Of a DNA stretch of 64,000 bases, positions 11,236 through 21,054 are shown piece after piece. The notes beneath the pieces were generated by a model that did not search any database, had not been told where the DNA came from, and saw only the letters and a program-made list of their open reading frames with translations. The position numbers and the translations under genes are program-made. Position 1 is the first letter of the stretch. The number at the start of each line of letters is the position of its first letter. Source of the DNA: Siphonodentalium dalli (lineage: Eukaryota; Mollusca; Scaphopoda; Gadilida; Siphonodentaliidae); the NCBI GenBank assembly GCA_032622095.1, contig CP136065.1:204610618-204674617 (forward strand). The letters run 5' to 3'.

Positions 11236-11312
11236 GTCAATGTGTTCATAAACCTATGAATGACATTGATCATGATGTCACGTGGCATTCATAGGTTTAT
11301 GAACACATTGAC
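11236..11312. repeat. Perfect 27-bp inverted repeat
   Basis: The arms at 11236-11262 and 11286-11312 are exact complements (arm starts GTCAATGTGTTCATAAACCT) with a 23-bp spacer containing ATTGATCATGAT. G-runs flank both sides. It could form a strong hairpin. I see no terminator or RNA gene context, so it may be a small fold-back element. Confidence 0.85.
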
Positions 11313-11970
11313 TCAGGGGGTGTGTCTATCGTATCGCAATGGGGAAATCAGAAACAATATTAGGTGTATGTAGATACAACCCCATAAACCTAACCTAAAC
11401 ACCTGTTATGTCTTAAGGAACTGTACAATCTATGCAACACACAACATAATTTGGCATATCAAGGTTATGGAAAGCCATGTCGCATTAGTTTCACAATTAT
11501 TTGTTCGATAAATGCCAATACTAAAACAAAATTATTCCTTATAATTCAATCTCATTATAAATTGATCATATGATGTAGATAATAATTGTATGATTGCATC
11601 CACAAATGTGCATATGATTGAATAAAACTAAAAATAAAAATAAAAGCGTATGGCATCATTGTCAATATATTTAAACAACAGCAGTCACACTATTTTCCTT
11701 GTAAGAACACATTTCTATTCCACATGTTACCTGTGCATGACCCCCAACTCCATATGTTAGTACGCATTATCAATAATCACTGTACTAGTTGTTAATACAA
11801 GAATAATTAGCCTTACTGAAAAAAATAATTAACTATATATTTTCCGTGATATTTATTATACATACCCTGTACCTGAATGACCTGTTATGACAAGCTTCAA
11901 AGCAGGATAATTTAGACATTTTATTACATTCTTCATTTAACATACTTCTGCTTGTCTGCTTTATCTTCAG
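11313..11970. other. No gene recognised
   Basis: AT-rich sequence ending in a pyrimidine tract and TTATCTTCAG, which could be a 3' splice site. Confidence 0.35.
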
Positions 11971-12103
11971 ACCCTTGCACAAAGCTTTTAGGGAAACAAG
12001 CTGCAAAGTGGTAGGAAGTCGGACTGCATAATAAGGATAAGAGAGAAATTGAAAGACAGAAAATCCTTCAACAAAGTGTTAGAGACAATATGGGGAGCTT
12101 CGG
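11971..12103 (+). pseudogene. Possible further exon of the HMGXB3-like gene
   Basis: An acceptor-like TTTATCTTCAG and a donor-like CGG|GTGAGA bracket 133 bp. The last part reads KDKREIERQKILQQSVRDN in a frame without stops, but an in-frame TAA lies upstream of it. Link to the HMGXB3-like gene is inferred only from strand, order and the basic helix-like composition. Confidence 0.25.
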
Positions 12104-12347
12104 GTGAGAATACATGATATTAAAGTGTCCATGGCACTGTTACTTAAATTGAACATGATGACACACTTCAATCCTTAACACAAGCATGTGGTTCTATGTT
12201 TATTACACACCTAACCATCCATTTTTGTTGTGAATATTTTCTACTTTAAATGGCTTTGGTCTGAAGATTTTCCATGCATTGCTTTAAAAGAAAGCTTTCA
12301 TTGTTGTTTGTTTCACTTGCGTTGTCAATTTTGAAGTAATTTAAGCT

Positions 12348-12409
12348 GTAATCCATATTACATATGGATTGTAATCCATATGGATTGTAATCCATATTAC
12401 ATATGGATT
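12348..12409. repeat. Nested palindromic tandem repeat (ATCCATAT...ATATGGAT)
   Basis: Three partly palindromic units built from GTAATCCATATTACATATGG and shortened versions follow each other. The run can fold on itself in more than one register. Low-complexity, non-coding. Confidence 0.8.
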
Positions 12410-12589
12410 TAAAATTATTAAATTAAAAAAAATGCATTTCCTTGACTTGTATAATTTCTCGATAATGTTCAGAATGATGTCATTCTGAGTATCAACTCTT
12501 ACCCAAAAGACAAATGTTGATAAGCACTACTTAGCAACAAAAGTTTATGAAGAAAAGATTATAATGGGTTTTTAAATATATTTCGATGT

Positions 12590-13091
12590 TGGTCTGAGGA
12601 GGACGGTGGATGGGGTAAGGGAAGGGGGGTGGCCTTGCTTGTTAACGCGAGTAAGACCGCTCCTTCTCTGTTCACAAGGTGCTACGCTTTTGGTCTGGTC
12701 GGAGGGCTGGGGGCAAAACTTTCTTCTCCTACTTTCCACTAACTGTACTCAGTTTTTTTCTTGATGCCGTGCTCCAATCAATACCATGCTTCTTTTTGTG
12801 TAGTTAAAATGTTTTAAAAATTACATGCGAAAAACCATAATATTTTGTATATCTTTCACTTGTTTCAATGTTTAAATGTGCCAAGTTTTTCATTTTCTAT
12901 TTTTCTTTTCTTTTTCGTAGACAGCTTCGCTGATCAAGTTAAAAGTTTTCTATTTCTTTTTCAAAGTTTAAAAAGTTTATGTTCCTATAACTTTTCCTAT
13001 ATGCATGGTTTATACATTTGTTAGGAACTTTTATGCTCCTCTTTTTGTAGCTTTTACCTTTTTCCTATTTATTTTATATTTAAAAAAAAAA
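12590..13091 (+). mobile_element. Probable 3' end of a LINE, with A-run joined to U2 sequence
   Basis: No coding motif is visible, but the segment ends in an A-run (13082-13091) directly followed by sequence that starts exactly at the same U2 snRNA position as the LINE-U2 junction at 59011. It is therefore likely the 3' untranslated end of a U2-targeting LINE on the plus strand. The body shares a short block (ATGCGAAAAACCATAATATT) with 35250-35275. Confidence 0.4.
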
Positions 13092-13165
13092 GTATCTGTT
13101 CTTATCGGCTTAATATCTAATACGTCCCCATCGATATTAAACTGATTTTTGACTGTAGGCGAGTG
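13092..13165 (+). pseudogene. U2 snRNA 3' fragment
   Basis: Starts GTATCTGTTCTTATC, continues through TTAATATCT.ATACGTCC, a shortened stem-loop, and TATTAAACTGATTTTTGACT, which corresponds to the Sm-site region. It matches the branch-point-proximal to middle part of U2 snRNA but lacks the 5' 35 nt and the 3' stem-loops, and has changes (TATCGG for TATCAG; TAATACG for TGATACG). Its start, right after an A-run, is what target-site-specific LINE insertion into U2 predicts. Confidence 0.7.
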
Positions 13166-13203
13166 CACGGTGGGGAATCACGTGGTTTCGAGTTGATGAG
13201 TAC

Positions 13204-13365
13204 CACGCATTAAACATGGCGGAGGCGAAGAAAACACATCGAGAAATGAAGAAAAAGGTAATTAAATAAGATATGACAGATTACATATTATTTTGGCAGC
13301 CACGAAGAATATGCTACTCTATTTTTCAAACAAGCTGATACCTCATGTGTGTCCAAACTCACATT
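13204..13365 (+). repeat. Duplicated segment with first-exon-like start, copy 1
   Basis: This segment recurs at 14005-14166 with moderate divergence. It carries ACATGGCGGAGGCGA, a good Kozak-type start at 13216, a 14-codon basic frame (MAEAKKTHREMKKK) and an AAG|GTAATT donor at 13257/13258. That is the shape of a short first coding exon on the plus strand, but no downstream exon is visible. Confidence 0.5.
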
Positions 13366-14004
13366 TGTTTGCTCAAACATTCTGACAATGTAGTCAGTCG
13401 AAGGATTTTCCGCGATGTACGTGTTTACTGGTGTATTCCACGAACATTTTTATATTTTCATGCTTTTTCTCTGCTTGGACCAAAAATATTGTTACTAATG
13501 TTATGTTTATTGAAAGAAAGCACATTTAGTCGGCAATATATTGAACCCTGCTTTTAAAAAATGTGTTTTTCCTTGTGAATCGTAGCTTTTTCATTAGTGA
13601 TGAGTGTACACGCACCACAATTAAGTGATGAGTTACCACGAACTTGTTCAGAATAGACTGAATAACTAGAGGATGCCAAACGAGTCAACCGGCTTACACC
13701 GAAATTTACAAAAGGAGTTCAGCAAATTATGTCTGAACCGTCCATATAGGCAAGGTGCATGCCTAATTTACTGGAATTTCGCTATAAACTGAGTCGACTT
13801 AAAGATTATATATTGCTGTATGGCCCAAGCAAACCGCAAAACTACAGTACTCTTCAATTTGGTGTAATACATTGAACTGTGTACCCTAATGTAAGGCATG
13901 TGGTTAAATTACATATAATTATGCTACTGGTGCTATTAATGGTCGTTGATCACCATTTGGCAATAAGTGTATTGACCGTATATGAAATGTTGGACCATAT
14001 AATA
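13366..14004. other. No gene recognised
   Basis: AT-rich spacer between the two copies of the duplicated exon-like segment. No supported feature. Confidence 0.35.
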
Positions 14005-14166
14005 ACACGAAATAATGGCGGAGGCGACAGAAAACACAATGAGAAACGAGGGAAAAGGCAATAAAATAGTATATATATGACATATTGCATAGTATTTTGG
14101 CAGCTACGAGAATATGCTACAATATTTTTCAAACAAGCTGTTACCTCATGTGAGTCAAAACGCACA
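14005..14166 (+). repeat. Duplicated segment with first-exon-like start, copy 2
   Basis: Second copy of the 13204-13365 segment; the ATG is at 14015. Here the donor is altered (AAAAGGCAATAAAA), so the exon shape seen in copy 1 is lost and the frame runs only to a nearby stop. Confidence 0.5.
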
Positions 14167-14175
14167 CTTATTTAA

Positions 14176-14558
14176 CCCTTTACCCAACAAACCGGCCAAA
14201 TAAAGCTTCAACAGCCTAAATTATCTTGGGTCTGTCTCAATAAAACCATACAAATATGGATATCATTGGAACCGGCTCATTGACCACATTGTGATGGTTA
14301 CAGTTATGCCCTGTGCCAATGGATTCTCTTATATATGCGAGTCGACCATAGGTCGCCTCGCATATATAAGAGAATGCATTGGCCTAAAAAAAAACTTTTT
14401 TTTAACACTTTTTACCATTTTTTCTTACATTCTTTAACAATTTTATAATTTTTAATGTGTTAAGCCAATGCATTCTCTTATATATGCGAGGCGACCTATG
14501 GTCGACTCGCATATATAAGAGAATGCATTGGCACAGGGCCCTTCTGTTGGGTAAAGGG
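14176..14558. mobile_element. piggyBac-like MITE with two long hairpins, copy 2
   Basis: TTAA at 14172-14175 and 14559-14562, ends CCCTTTACCCAACA and inverse, and 69-bp palindromes at 14315-14383 and 14464-14532. An extra internal block (CCGGCCAAATAAAGCTTCAA...GTTATGCC) is shared with copy 3 but absent from copy 1. Confidence 0.9.
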
Positions 14559-14562
14559 TTAA

Positions 14563-14919
14563 CGCATTTACTAGCGCTGTGGGCTTCACATCCATGGCCA
14601 CCAAAATTAGTCAATCACCAAATTATTTGGGTGTATTTAATTCACAATTCAACTGAATATAATTCAACCAAAGTACCATTACATTACATGCAAATTGACC
14701 GGATTTGATTTTAATACATGGTTTGGTATATAATTTCAACGTCTGGAATGAATGCATGGAAGTGTTAATTACTTCTAATCTTATTGAAAATACGTTGTAC
14801 AAATGTGAACAAACTATTTACCATTCAATTGTTTTATATTAAATGTATGGTCTGTTTTGTTATCATTGGAACCATCAAATTTATGAATGTAAGAAGTGGG
14901 TTGCTTTTACTATATATTA
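14563..14919. other. No gene recognised
   Basis: AT-rich flank between two insertions. Nothing supported. Confidence 0.35.
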
Positions 14920-15110
14920 GGGGAGACGTCCCGGGCAAAGTGGGAGTGGGACACCCGGGCAAAGCGGGACATCGGCATAACGTGCCTGAAATGTGCTGCG
15001 CATATCCCGGGGGAACTTGATTACGTCAGATGATTCGGTTCAAAACAGTTGTGACTAATTTCAGTGTGCAATTTGTTTGGAGAGACATTTGAGTTTAGAA
15101 GAGATCACCA

Positions 15111-15691
15111 GGGGCCTGTACTATAGATTTACAATTGCCGTGTTTGAACAGGTGTACAAGGTTATGGGAGGTACACAGGAGGCTTGAAGTGCAATAGACC
15201 ACTGTATTGTAATAGAGTAGATTATACCCGTGTGCTCATTACCGATGGGTGATTCGGTTTGATCAGAATGGTATTCAATATAATACTCCAGCGATTTTGC
15301 ATGACAACCCAACTAGAAATTGAAATACATCTTAAAACTTGAATTGTTGGAACAGACGATAACCATTGATGACATATAACGCAATGCACGAACGGTTGCG
15401 TCGTACTCACTGAGCGATTATTTAAAGGATACCGATTACCACTAATACAATTGAACACGGATTACCCATGCACTAGCGATAACATATCAATGAGTGTCTC
15501 CGAGGAATATTTTTTTTCATTGGTCAATCAAGTCACATGTGGTAAACCTATTATTTTATTGGTCACCATGCATGTAAACGAGGCGTTGCAAGAAGTCGCC
15601 TTTTCACTGTAAGAATAAGAGTGGAGGTCTATGGTAATCGACACCTGTGTGCCCCACATAACGGCAATTGTAAATCTATAGTACAGGCCCC
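15111..15691. mobile_element. Nested MITE with 30-bp perfect terminal repeats
   Basis: GGGGCCTGTACTATAGATTT... at 15111-15140 is exactly complementary to 15662-15691. The target duplication is unclear because the flanks (CCA/TGG) extend the palindrome. No protein is encoded; frames inside are short and unrecognised. Confidence 0.8.
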
Positions 15692-15713
15692 TGGCTACTT
15701 TTGTCCAGAAGGG

Positions 15714-16042
15714 TTCAAATAGGGCACTCGTGCCATTTCTCGGCCTTTTTTTTTTTACCGATTTAGGTCAACGAAGGGAGTTGTATGGTGGCCCCCAAGC
15801 CAATATAAATATTCACCCCTTTCGCCCCACCCGATCAAAAATGGCCACCGTCCAGAAGTGTTGAAATAGGGCACCTTGCCATTTCTCGGCCCCTTGACCA
15901 ATTTAGGTCAAACAAAGGGTGAAAGGGGTGAATATTTAGATTGGCTTGGGGGGGGGGGGGGGGGGGGGGGCACCACACAACACCCTTTATTTGACCTAAT
16001 TCGGTCAAGCGGACGAGAAATGGCATGGGTGCCCTATTTGAA
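15714..16042. repeat. Fold-back repeat around a G23 run
   Basis: Arms 15714-15742 and 16014-16042 pair over 29 bp with two mismatches (TTCAAATAGGGCAC...GCCATTTCTCG). Internal units around GACCTAATTTAGGTCA-like motifs and GGCCATTTTTGATCGG repeat in both orientations. A 23-G homopolymer lies at 15948-15970. Confidence 0.65.
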
Positions 16043-16436
16043 TCCTCTGGACGACGGCCATTTTGGATCGGGGTGGGGGTGTGTGGAAAGAGTCCATTGT
16101 GGGCACCCTACAACACTCTTTGTTTGACCTAATTATAAAGAAAAATCGAATAAGGAGTGGAAGTCACCATCGTTTTAATCGGTACTGTGACGAGGTGAAT
16201 ATATATCGTTAAGATAGATAATTCTGGTCGCCAGACAAGAAATCAATCCTATGTAACCCAACAGAAACTCATCTGTCGCTCAAAGACTGTCTGTCTGTAG
16301 CAGTCTGAGCAATGGCAACTCGCACCGTCTCTTTGATTTTGCTGTCCCAGTCCCACTTAGCCCCGGCATATTGTCCCACTTTGCCCAGTGCGATGTCCCA
16401 CTTTGCCCAAAGACACGGGCAAAGTGGGACAAAACA

Positions 16437-16795
16437 AGAGGTTCCAAAAGGGACATACCGAGATGTTGAATACCACTATATGATGAATTGTGACGCTATA
16501 TGTTCACTGAGAAGACGATTTATACCTTTGTCGTTAACAAGTTCCCCTAACTTGATACAGTTTAAGATTATCATGGGAACAAAAGACGGTGTTTTAATAC
16601 ATCAAATGTGTGATTTTATCAGAAATATAGAACAACTAACGGGTTCACCGCCAAGACAAAGAAATACAATATAGTAATGTTTATACATTTAATGACCGTC
16701 ATCGTCATATATTGTTTGTTTTATTATTTGTGACCTCTCAGACTTGTAAATTTTTTGACCTATTGAGAGTGAATAAAGAATTGAATTGAATTGAT
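16437..16795 (+). pseudogene. LINE ORF2 C-terminal end with (TTGAA)n-type tail
   Basis: The frame reads YRDVEYHYMMNCDAICSLRRRF, then PNLIQFKIIMG and FIRNIEQL before a stop at 16672-16674. The order (D/E)-YH-(x)-C...LR..FIP...PN...F..LM......F I is typical of LINE ORF2 C-termini. A 3' end with AATAAAG and AATTGAATTGAATTG follows, as in many LINE tails. Only the last ~75 codons remain. Confidence 0.55.
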
Positions 16796-16940
16796 ATCAA
16801 TGACCACTCGGTTATATGCGCCGATGAATTGTATGCCAATCAACGGCTTTCCAGTTTTTTTCCGGCGAAAACCCTATTTAAAATTCCTTGAAAACATCAA
16901 TTAGTGTCCCGCTTTGCCCAGTGTTACCGGGTCTCCCCTA

Positions 16941-17854
16941 AATCATTAGTTTATTCATATATCTGTGTGAACACTTGAACGAGGACATTTGAAGTGGTAG
17001 AACATAATGGCAGCAGTCCAAACATTTCGCTACATTGGCCCGATAGGGCGTGATTCTGTATTTTAATGTCCTAATTTTTGAATCGGCATTCCCAAGATAG
17101 CTAAATTCATAGGGGCTGTTTTAAAGTGTCCTTGGGCTGATTATCAGATTCGTTTGTCCACAATACACTGCATGTATAATCATCTCCACGTTTCTAAATT
17201 TGCCATGTGGACTTCTTTCTTGAGGTAGGCCAAAATGCCAGTGCGTTAAGTCGGGTCATGATGGTTGCAGGATATGCCTCAAACAAAACGGATTACTTCC
17301 TGCAGATATAGTAGCCAAGTAAGCATCATAGTTTAAGATTTGAAGTATATGCACTTCATCTAAAACAGCATGGGATGCAGGCATTCTGTTATATTTCCCC
17401 CCCATTGGCACTACATTGTTTAGCCCCGTGTTTACATTTTACGTTATTCCAATTGTGTAGTAGATCTGTCGGTCACACCGTGCTACTCATTCTACGGGTC
17501 TAAAGCCATATTGTTACCATTCATTATTTTTAATCGAACAAAACCACCCATTTTTACTTTCAGAAATCACACATTCGATACCGAAGAAAGAATAAGACTA
17601 TCTGGGAGGCAAAAGGAAGGCACGGTATCAACCGATCTGAATTCATTCATAAAAGGGTCTCTTGAAGTCCGCTGGGAAAAGGCTCGATGCAACGAATCCA
17701 AAATGTTACCACAAAAGAAGATGGGCCTTTAAGACGGGTGTATGATGGTGTGACCAATTAACAAAAACAATTAAACAATGTTACATTATTTGATTTTTAT
17801 TCAATATAAAAATTACCAGAAATCTTAAATCCTCTTTTCTGTGGCCACGTGTAT
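16941..17854. other. No gene recognised; one weak exon candidate
   Basis: A splice-acceptor-like TTTTTACTTTCAG (to about 17562) precedes a frame of ~55 codons rich in charged residues (NHTFDTEERIRLSGRQKEG) ending at 17732. I do not recognise it and do not call a gene. Confidence 0.25.
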
Positions 17855-17954
17855 NNNNNNNNNNNNNNNNNNNNNNNNNNNNNNNNNNNNNNNNNNNNNN
17901 NNNNNNNNNNNNNNNNNNNNNNNNNNNNNNNNNNNNNNNNNNNNNNNNNNNNNN
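17855..17954. other. Assembly gap (100 N)
   Basis: Exactly 100 unknown bases, the conventional size for a scaffold gap of unknown length. Nothing that spans it should be read as one feature. Confidence 1.
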
Positions 17955-18486
17955 CCAATTTGACATTTAAGAAAAAATGGCGTTTCAAAAATATATTTGA
18001 CCTTTGACCTCTCATACTCGAGGTCAGTGGCTGAAATTCTAATTCACTAGATAGAATGAGTTATTGCCGACAAAATGGTATATATAACGTGCTAGCTGAC
18101 ATTACATATGTTGCATACATTCGAAATTTCTAACACTCCCCCAACACTTATGTAACATTTTTCGCTCTCACCAGGCATCATTCTATGTTAAATATCTCCC
18201 AAACGCCGCGTTTCCCACTCGCAAGAAATTGGTTTCCGTAAACTACATATAATTTGCCACAAAATGAGCAGAGTGGGTCTTTTGGTCAGAGTGACGACAA
18301 TAAAACCTTATGGGCTCTCGGACTATTATTATTGTTAATGATCTATCTATCTATCATCCAGTAATGTAGTTTATGTTTATCATTTCGGTTACACTTGGGG
18401 GTTTTGAATAAATTTCATTTACAAACCTTGGATTAGGTTTGTTCATAATGATAGTAGAGCTCTAACTAGTGTTCAGGCTGATTCTC
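17955..18486. other. No gene recognised
   Basis: Sequence between the gap and the PHD-finger remnant. No supported feature; a short (ATCT)n run lies near 18342-18355. Confidence 0.35.
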
Positions 18487-18800
18487 GCAAGGCAGTCCTT
18501 TGAAGATGTTGTTTACAAAAAGATCCCAGTGGAGTCAAGAAATCCTGAGAAGGATGAAGATTATCTTTTCTTCGTGGGCTGTGAAAATATGTGGTAGAGA
18601 AGAACAGATGTTACTGTGTGATGGGTGTGACCGAGGCTTCCACTGTGAGTGTCTTTCACCACCACTGAGCAGTGTTCCCATTGATATGTGGTTCTGTCCA
18701 ATCTGCTGACATCCAGCCACTCACGAGACCAAGAAGTTGGAAGGCAGCGGAGAGGGTTCGAGCTCGCATTCAGGAAAGCCGATTGGAGAGACCGGCTTAC
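18487..18800 (+). pseudogene. PHRF1-like PHD zinc finger fragment, frameshifted
   Basis: One frame reads [15 protein letters not shown] and [12 protein letters not shown]; after a one-base shift at about 18590 it continues [29 protein letters not shown] and MWFCPIC, then after a stop and another shift TRPRSWKAAERVRARIQESR. The cysteines and histidine (CEIC, CDGC, HCEC, CPIC) make a PHD finger, which binds histone tails. A RING-end-like stretch before the PHD and an Arg-rich ERVRAR segment after it match the layout I recall for PHRF1 (PHD and RING finger protein). Two frame changes and the stop right after CPIC make this a pseudogene fragment. Confidence 0.6.
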
Positions 18801-19012
18801 ACAAGCTGTCATCTGTGTCTGAGCCAACAACTAGTCGAGGACAGGCAAGAAGAAGGTCGGCAAAAGGAAACACAAGCTGTCATCTGTGTCTGAGCCAGCA
18901 ACTAGTCGAGGACAGGCAAGAAGGTTGGCATAAGGAAACACAAGCTGTCATCTGTCTGAGCCAGCAACTAGTCAAGGACAGGCAAGAAGGTCGGCAAAAG
19001 GAAACTGTCTTC
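18790..19012 (+). repeat. ~65-bp tandem repeats, three units
   Basis: Three units share ACAAGCTGTCATCTGT, CTGAGCCA, CAACTAGTCGAGGACAGG and AAGGTCGGCAAAAGGAAA. They directly follow the PHD remnant and could have coded a Ser/Arg-rich repeat region of the same protein, but the frame changes between units. Confidence 0.75.
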
Positions 19013-19084
19013 AAAGAAAAAAAGATCTGAAAAAGAAAGAAGGACTTGCAAGTTATTGTTGACAAGTTCATGCAAGTGTGTGGG

Positions 19085-19465
19085 TGGGCATATATCAATG
19101 GGCTTCGATGGGCTGTTATTTGTGGGGTGTGAGGTTATGTGTAAAATTGGACAGATAAGTTCCCTGGCCCATTGGCCATACATCAATAAGTGAGGTGCGA
19201 TGGCTGTTATATTGGCCATATATCAATTGGCTTCGATGACTGTTATTTTTGGGGTGTGAGTTTATGTGTAAAAGCAGCTTTTTAGATAGATAAGTTCCCT
19301 GTTTCATTGTCCATGCATCAGTGAGGTGATATGGCTGTTATATGTGGGCTGCACATTGGACATTAACATCTATCAGTGGGGCTGAGCTGATTTTATTTGT
19401 AGGGTGTGAGTTTATGGGTAAAAGCAGATATTTAGATAAGTTCCCTGTCCCATTAGCCATGCATC
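19085..19465. repeat. ~140-bp tandem repeats, about three units
   Basis: Units share GGCTTCGATG-CTGTTATTT, GGGGTGTGAGTTTATG, GTAAAA and GATAAGTTCCCTG...CCATTGGCCAT with shortened variants. No coding signal. The rest to 20139 holds nothing I can identify. Confidence 0.65.
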
Positions 19466-20139
19466 TCAGACCGTTGTAGTTTCTGGTTAATTATTTCACC
19501 TCAGAGTAGGACTTGAATGCTATAATATTCTGCGTCTCCACCAGACGATTCAGCCATATTTTAATCAACGGAAGTGGAAGAGTTGTCCATCTTTGGTGGT
19601 AAAACTTTTATGCAATAGGGCGAGGGTAGGTTTTGCGTACGTTTCTAATTTTCGTAACCAGTTCGCCTATAACCAGCTCCTGGTTTTGTTGTTGAGGTGT
19701 TTTGATTGTAGGTTACTGTCTCAAATTTTGGGGATTTATTCTTCAGCTCCTTTGTTTGCTGATGGTCATTTAACTGGAAATCCGTCTGAAAGAGTTTGTT
19801 CTTTTGAATATAATTTCTAGGTGTTTGTATGCAAGTATAATGGACTGACAGGTTTGCTGCTACACCTTTCTGATCTTTTGAAACTGAAAATGTTTGTGTA
19901 CCTAGACTCCCTTGTAGTTTTAACTGGCACTTCCTGAATAGTATTTACTGAACTTGTATGCGAATCCTGCTGGTGTTGCTGCTTCTCAGTCGATTGAATA
20001 ATGCCATTTATCTTCTTCCATCGCTGTAGTCTTTGTTCATCACTCTCTTGTGAATGATTTCTGAGGTTGATTTTCCCAGTTCAGAGTTAGAGAAGTCCCA
20101 GTCATTCGCTTTCTGGACCCTGGTATAAATCTCCTCGCT

Positions 20140-20867
20140 TCAGAAGTTCTGTGTTGGAAGATCAAATAAATTTGAAAAAACCCGACGCTGTATCAAATTG
20201 AGGTAATGCTGCGGCATCTGAGACACCTGACCAGCTCAAAACATGGCCATGATCTTTGTGATCACAGATTTGCCACAGTAAGAAAGATTCCTGGAAATCC
20301 ACAGAACGAAGGTCCTTGGGACTTTGTTCAATAAGGAACTCCAGGAGTCATCAGGTATTATTGAGTGTGGCCTCGCAAGTGCGGCTGAAAAAATCTACCC
20401 AGTACAAGAACCTGTCACCAGAATACTCGTCTGAACAAAAAATGTTGAAATCAGCAGATGGGGGAAATATTTGCTTGCTCTTCGCGGCACCGGGTAGTTT
20501 AAGCCCGGTGATAGAGTTATCCGTCTGAACCTGAATAGCCAAAGGTTCGATGCTCAAAATGTAAAGAAGGGGAGATAACGAACACATTTGCCAGACGGAT
20601 GGCGTAATACTAAATGGAATAGAGATGTGTCCATTAATGACAGCTGCGTACATCACAGCTTGTCCGAATTAATTAACATAGGTCTAAAACCATAAGCTGC
20701 CAGGTCCAAAACCATAAGCTGCCAAAAATCGGAACAGCCACTTGTGGTCCACTCATCAAAATCTTTTTTCTGATCCAAAGAAATGAAAGCCAGAGAAAAT
20801 TGCTTTTGATCTACATAATCTCTATATATAAAACCCGTCGTGTGTGTAATCCTCATAGACGAAATTG
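20140..20867 (-). pseudogene. U2-targeting Tx1-clade LINE, 5'-truncated RT fragment
   Basis: Right to left: QFSLAFISLDQKKDFDEW (RT motif A, usually KAFDRV), CSLSPLLYILSIEPLAIQV, LPGAAKSKQIFPPSADFNIF (where the paralogue at 47874-47885 has YADD, here SADF), then the thumb-side FVLWISRNLSYCGKSVITK and MPQHYLNLIQRR. The catalytic motif is destroyed and frames shift several times. It begins directly after a U2 snRNA 5' piece at 20868-20892, as expected for a 5'-truncated copy inserted in a U2 gene. No U2 3' part is visible at its other end. Confidence 0.8.
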
Positions 20868-20892
20868 TCTAGCCAACAGGCCGAGAAGCGAT
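20868..20892 (-). pseudogene. U2 snRNA 5' end, interrupted by LINE (copy C')
   Basis: Minus strand: ATCGCTTCTCGGCCtGTTGGCTA, the conserved start of U2 with one change in GGCCTTTTGG. The gene is cut off here by the LINE fragment. Confidence 0.75.
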
Positions 20893-21045
20893 CCCAAATT
20901 TTTCGCCCCAAAAAAGGGCCATCGTCGATAAAATGATTTTAATAAAAAATCTGCCGTCGTCAAATCCCAGGAATCGACATGAATCCTGAAAAAGAAATAT
21001 GCATGAGAAGCGAAAATGGCGAAATTCCAGTGTTTTGCATGAAAC
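20893..21045 (-). promoter_or_regulatory. U2 snRNA gene upstream region (copy C')
   Basis: This block is shared with the sequence upstream of the U2 5' ends at 21809, 56721 and 58269, including GGAATTTCGCCATTTTCGC, TTTCAGGATTCATGTCGATT and the stretch just before the RNA start. Position and conservation make it the U2 promoter region; I cannot place the PSE precisely. Confidence 0.6.
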
Positions 21046-21054
21046 TTCTCGATC

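Larger units (their letters stand above)
14920..16938. mobile_element. 2-kb TA-flanked element with GGGGAGAC ends and nested insertions
   Basis: The left end GGGGAGACGTCCCGGGCAAA and right end TTTGCCCAGTG...GTCTCCCC are inverted, and TA lies on both outer sides (14918-14919, 16939-16940). Subterminal motifs GGGCAAAGTGGGAC recur in both orientations at 14935-14975, 16376-16432 and 16908-16920. A TA duplication suggests the Tc1/mariner group, but no transposase is visible. Inside lie a nested MITE, a fold-back repeat and a LINE 3' end. Confidence 0.6.

Noticed and set aside
15835-16127. Poly-Gly/poly-Pro frames near 15.95 kb
   Set aside because: They translate the G23 homopolymer.
17781-18015. 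Minus-strand frames across the N gap
   Set aside because: They exist only because N codons contain no stop.
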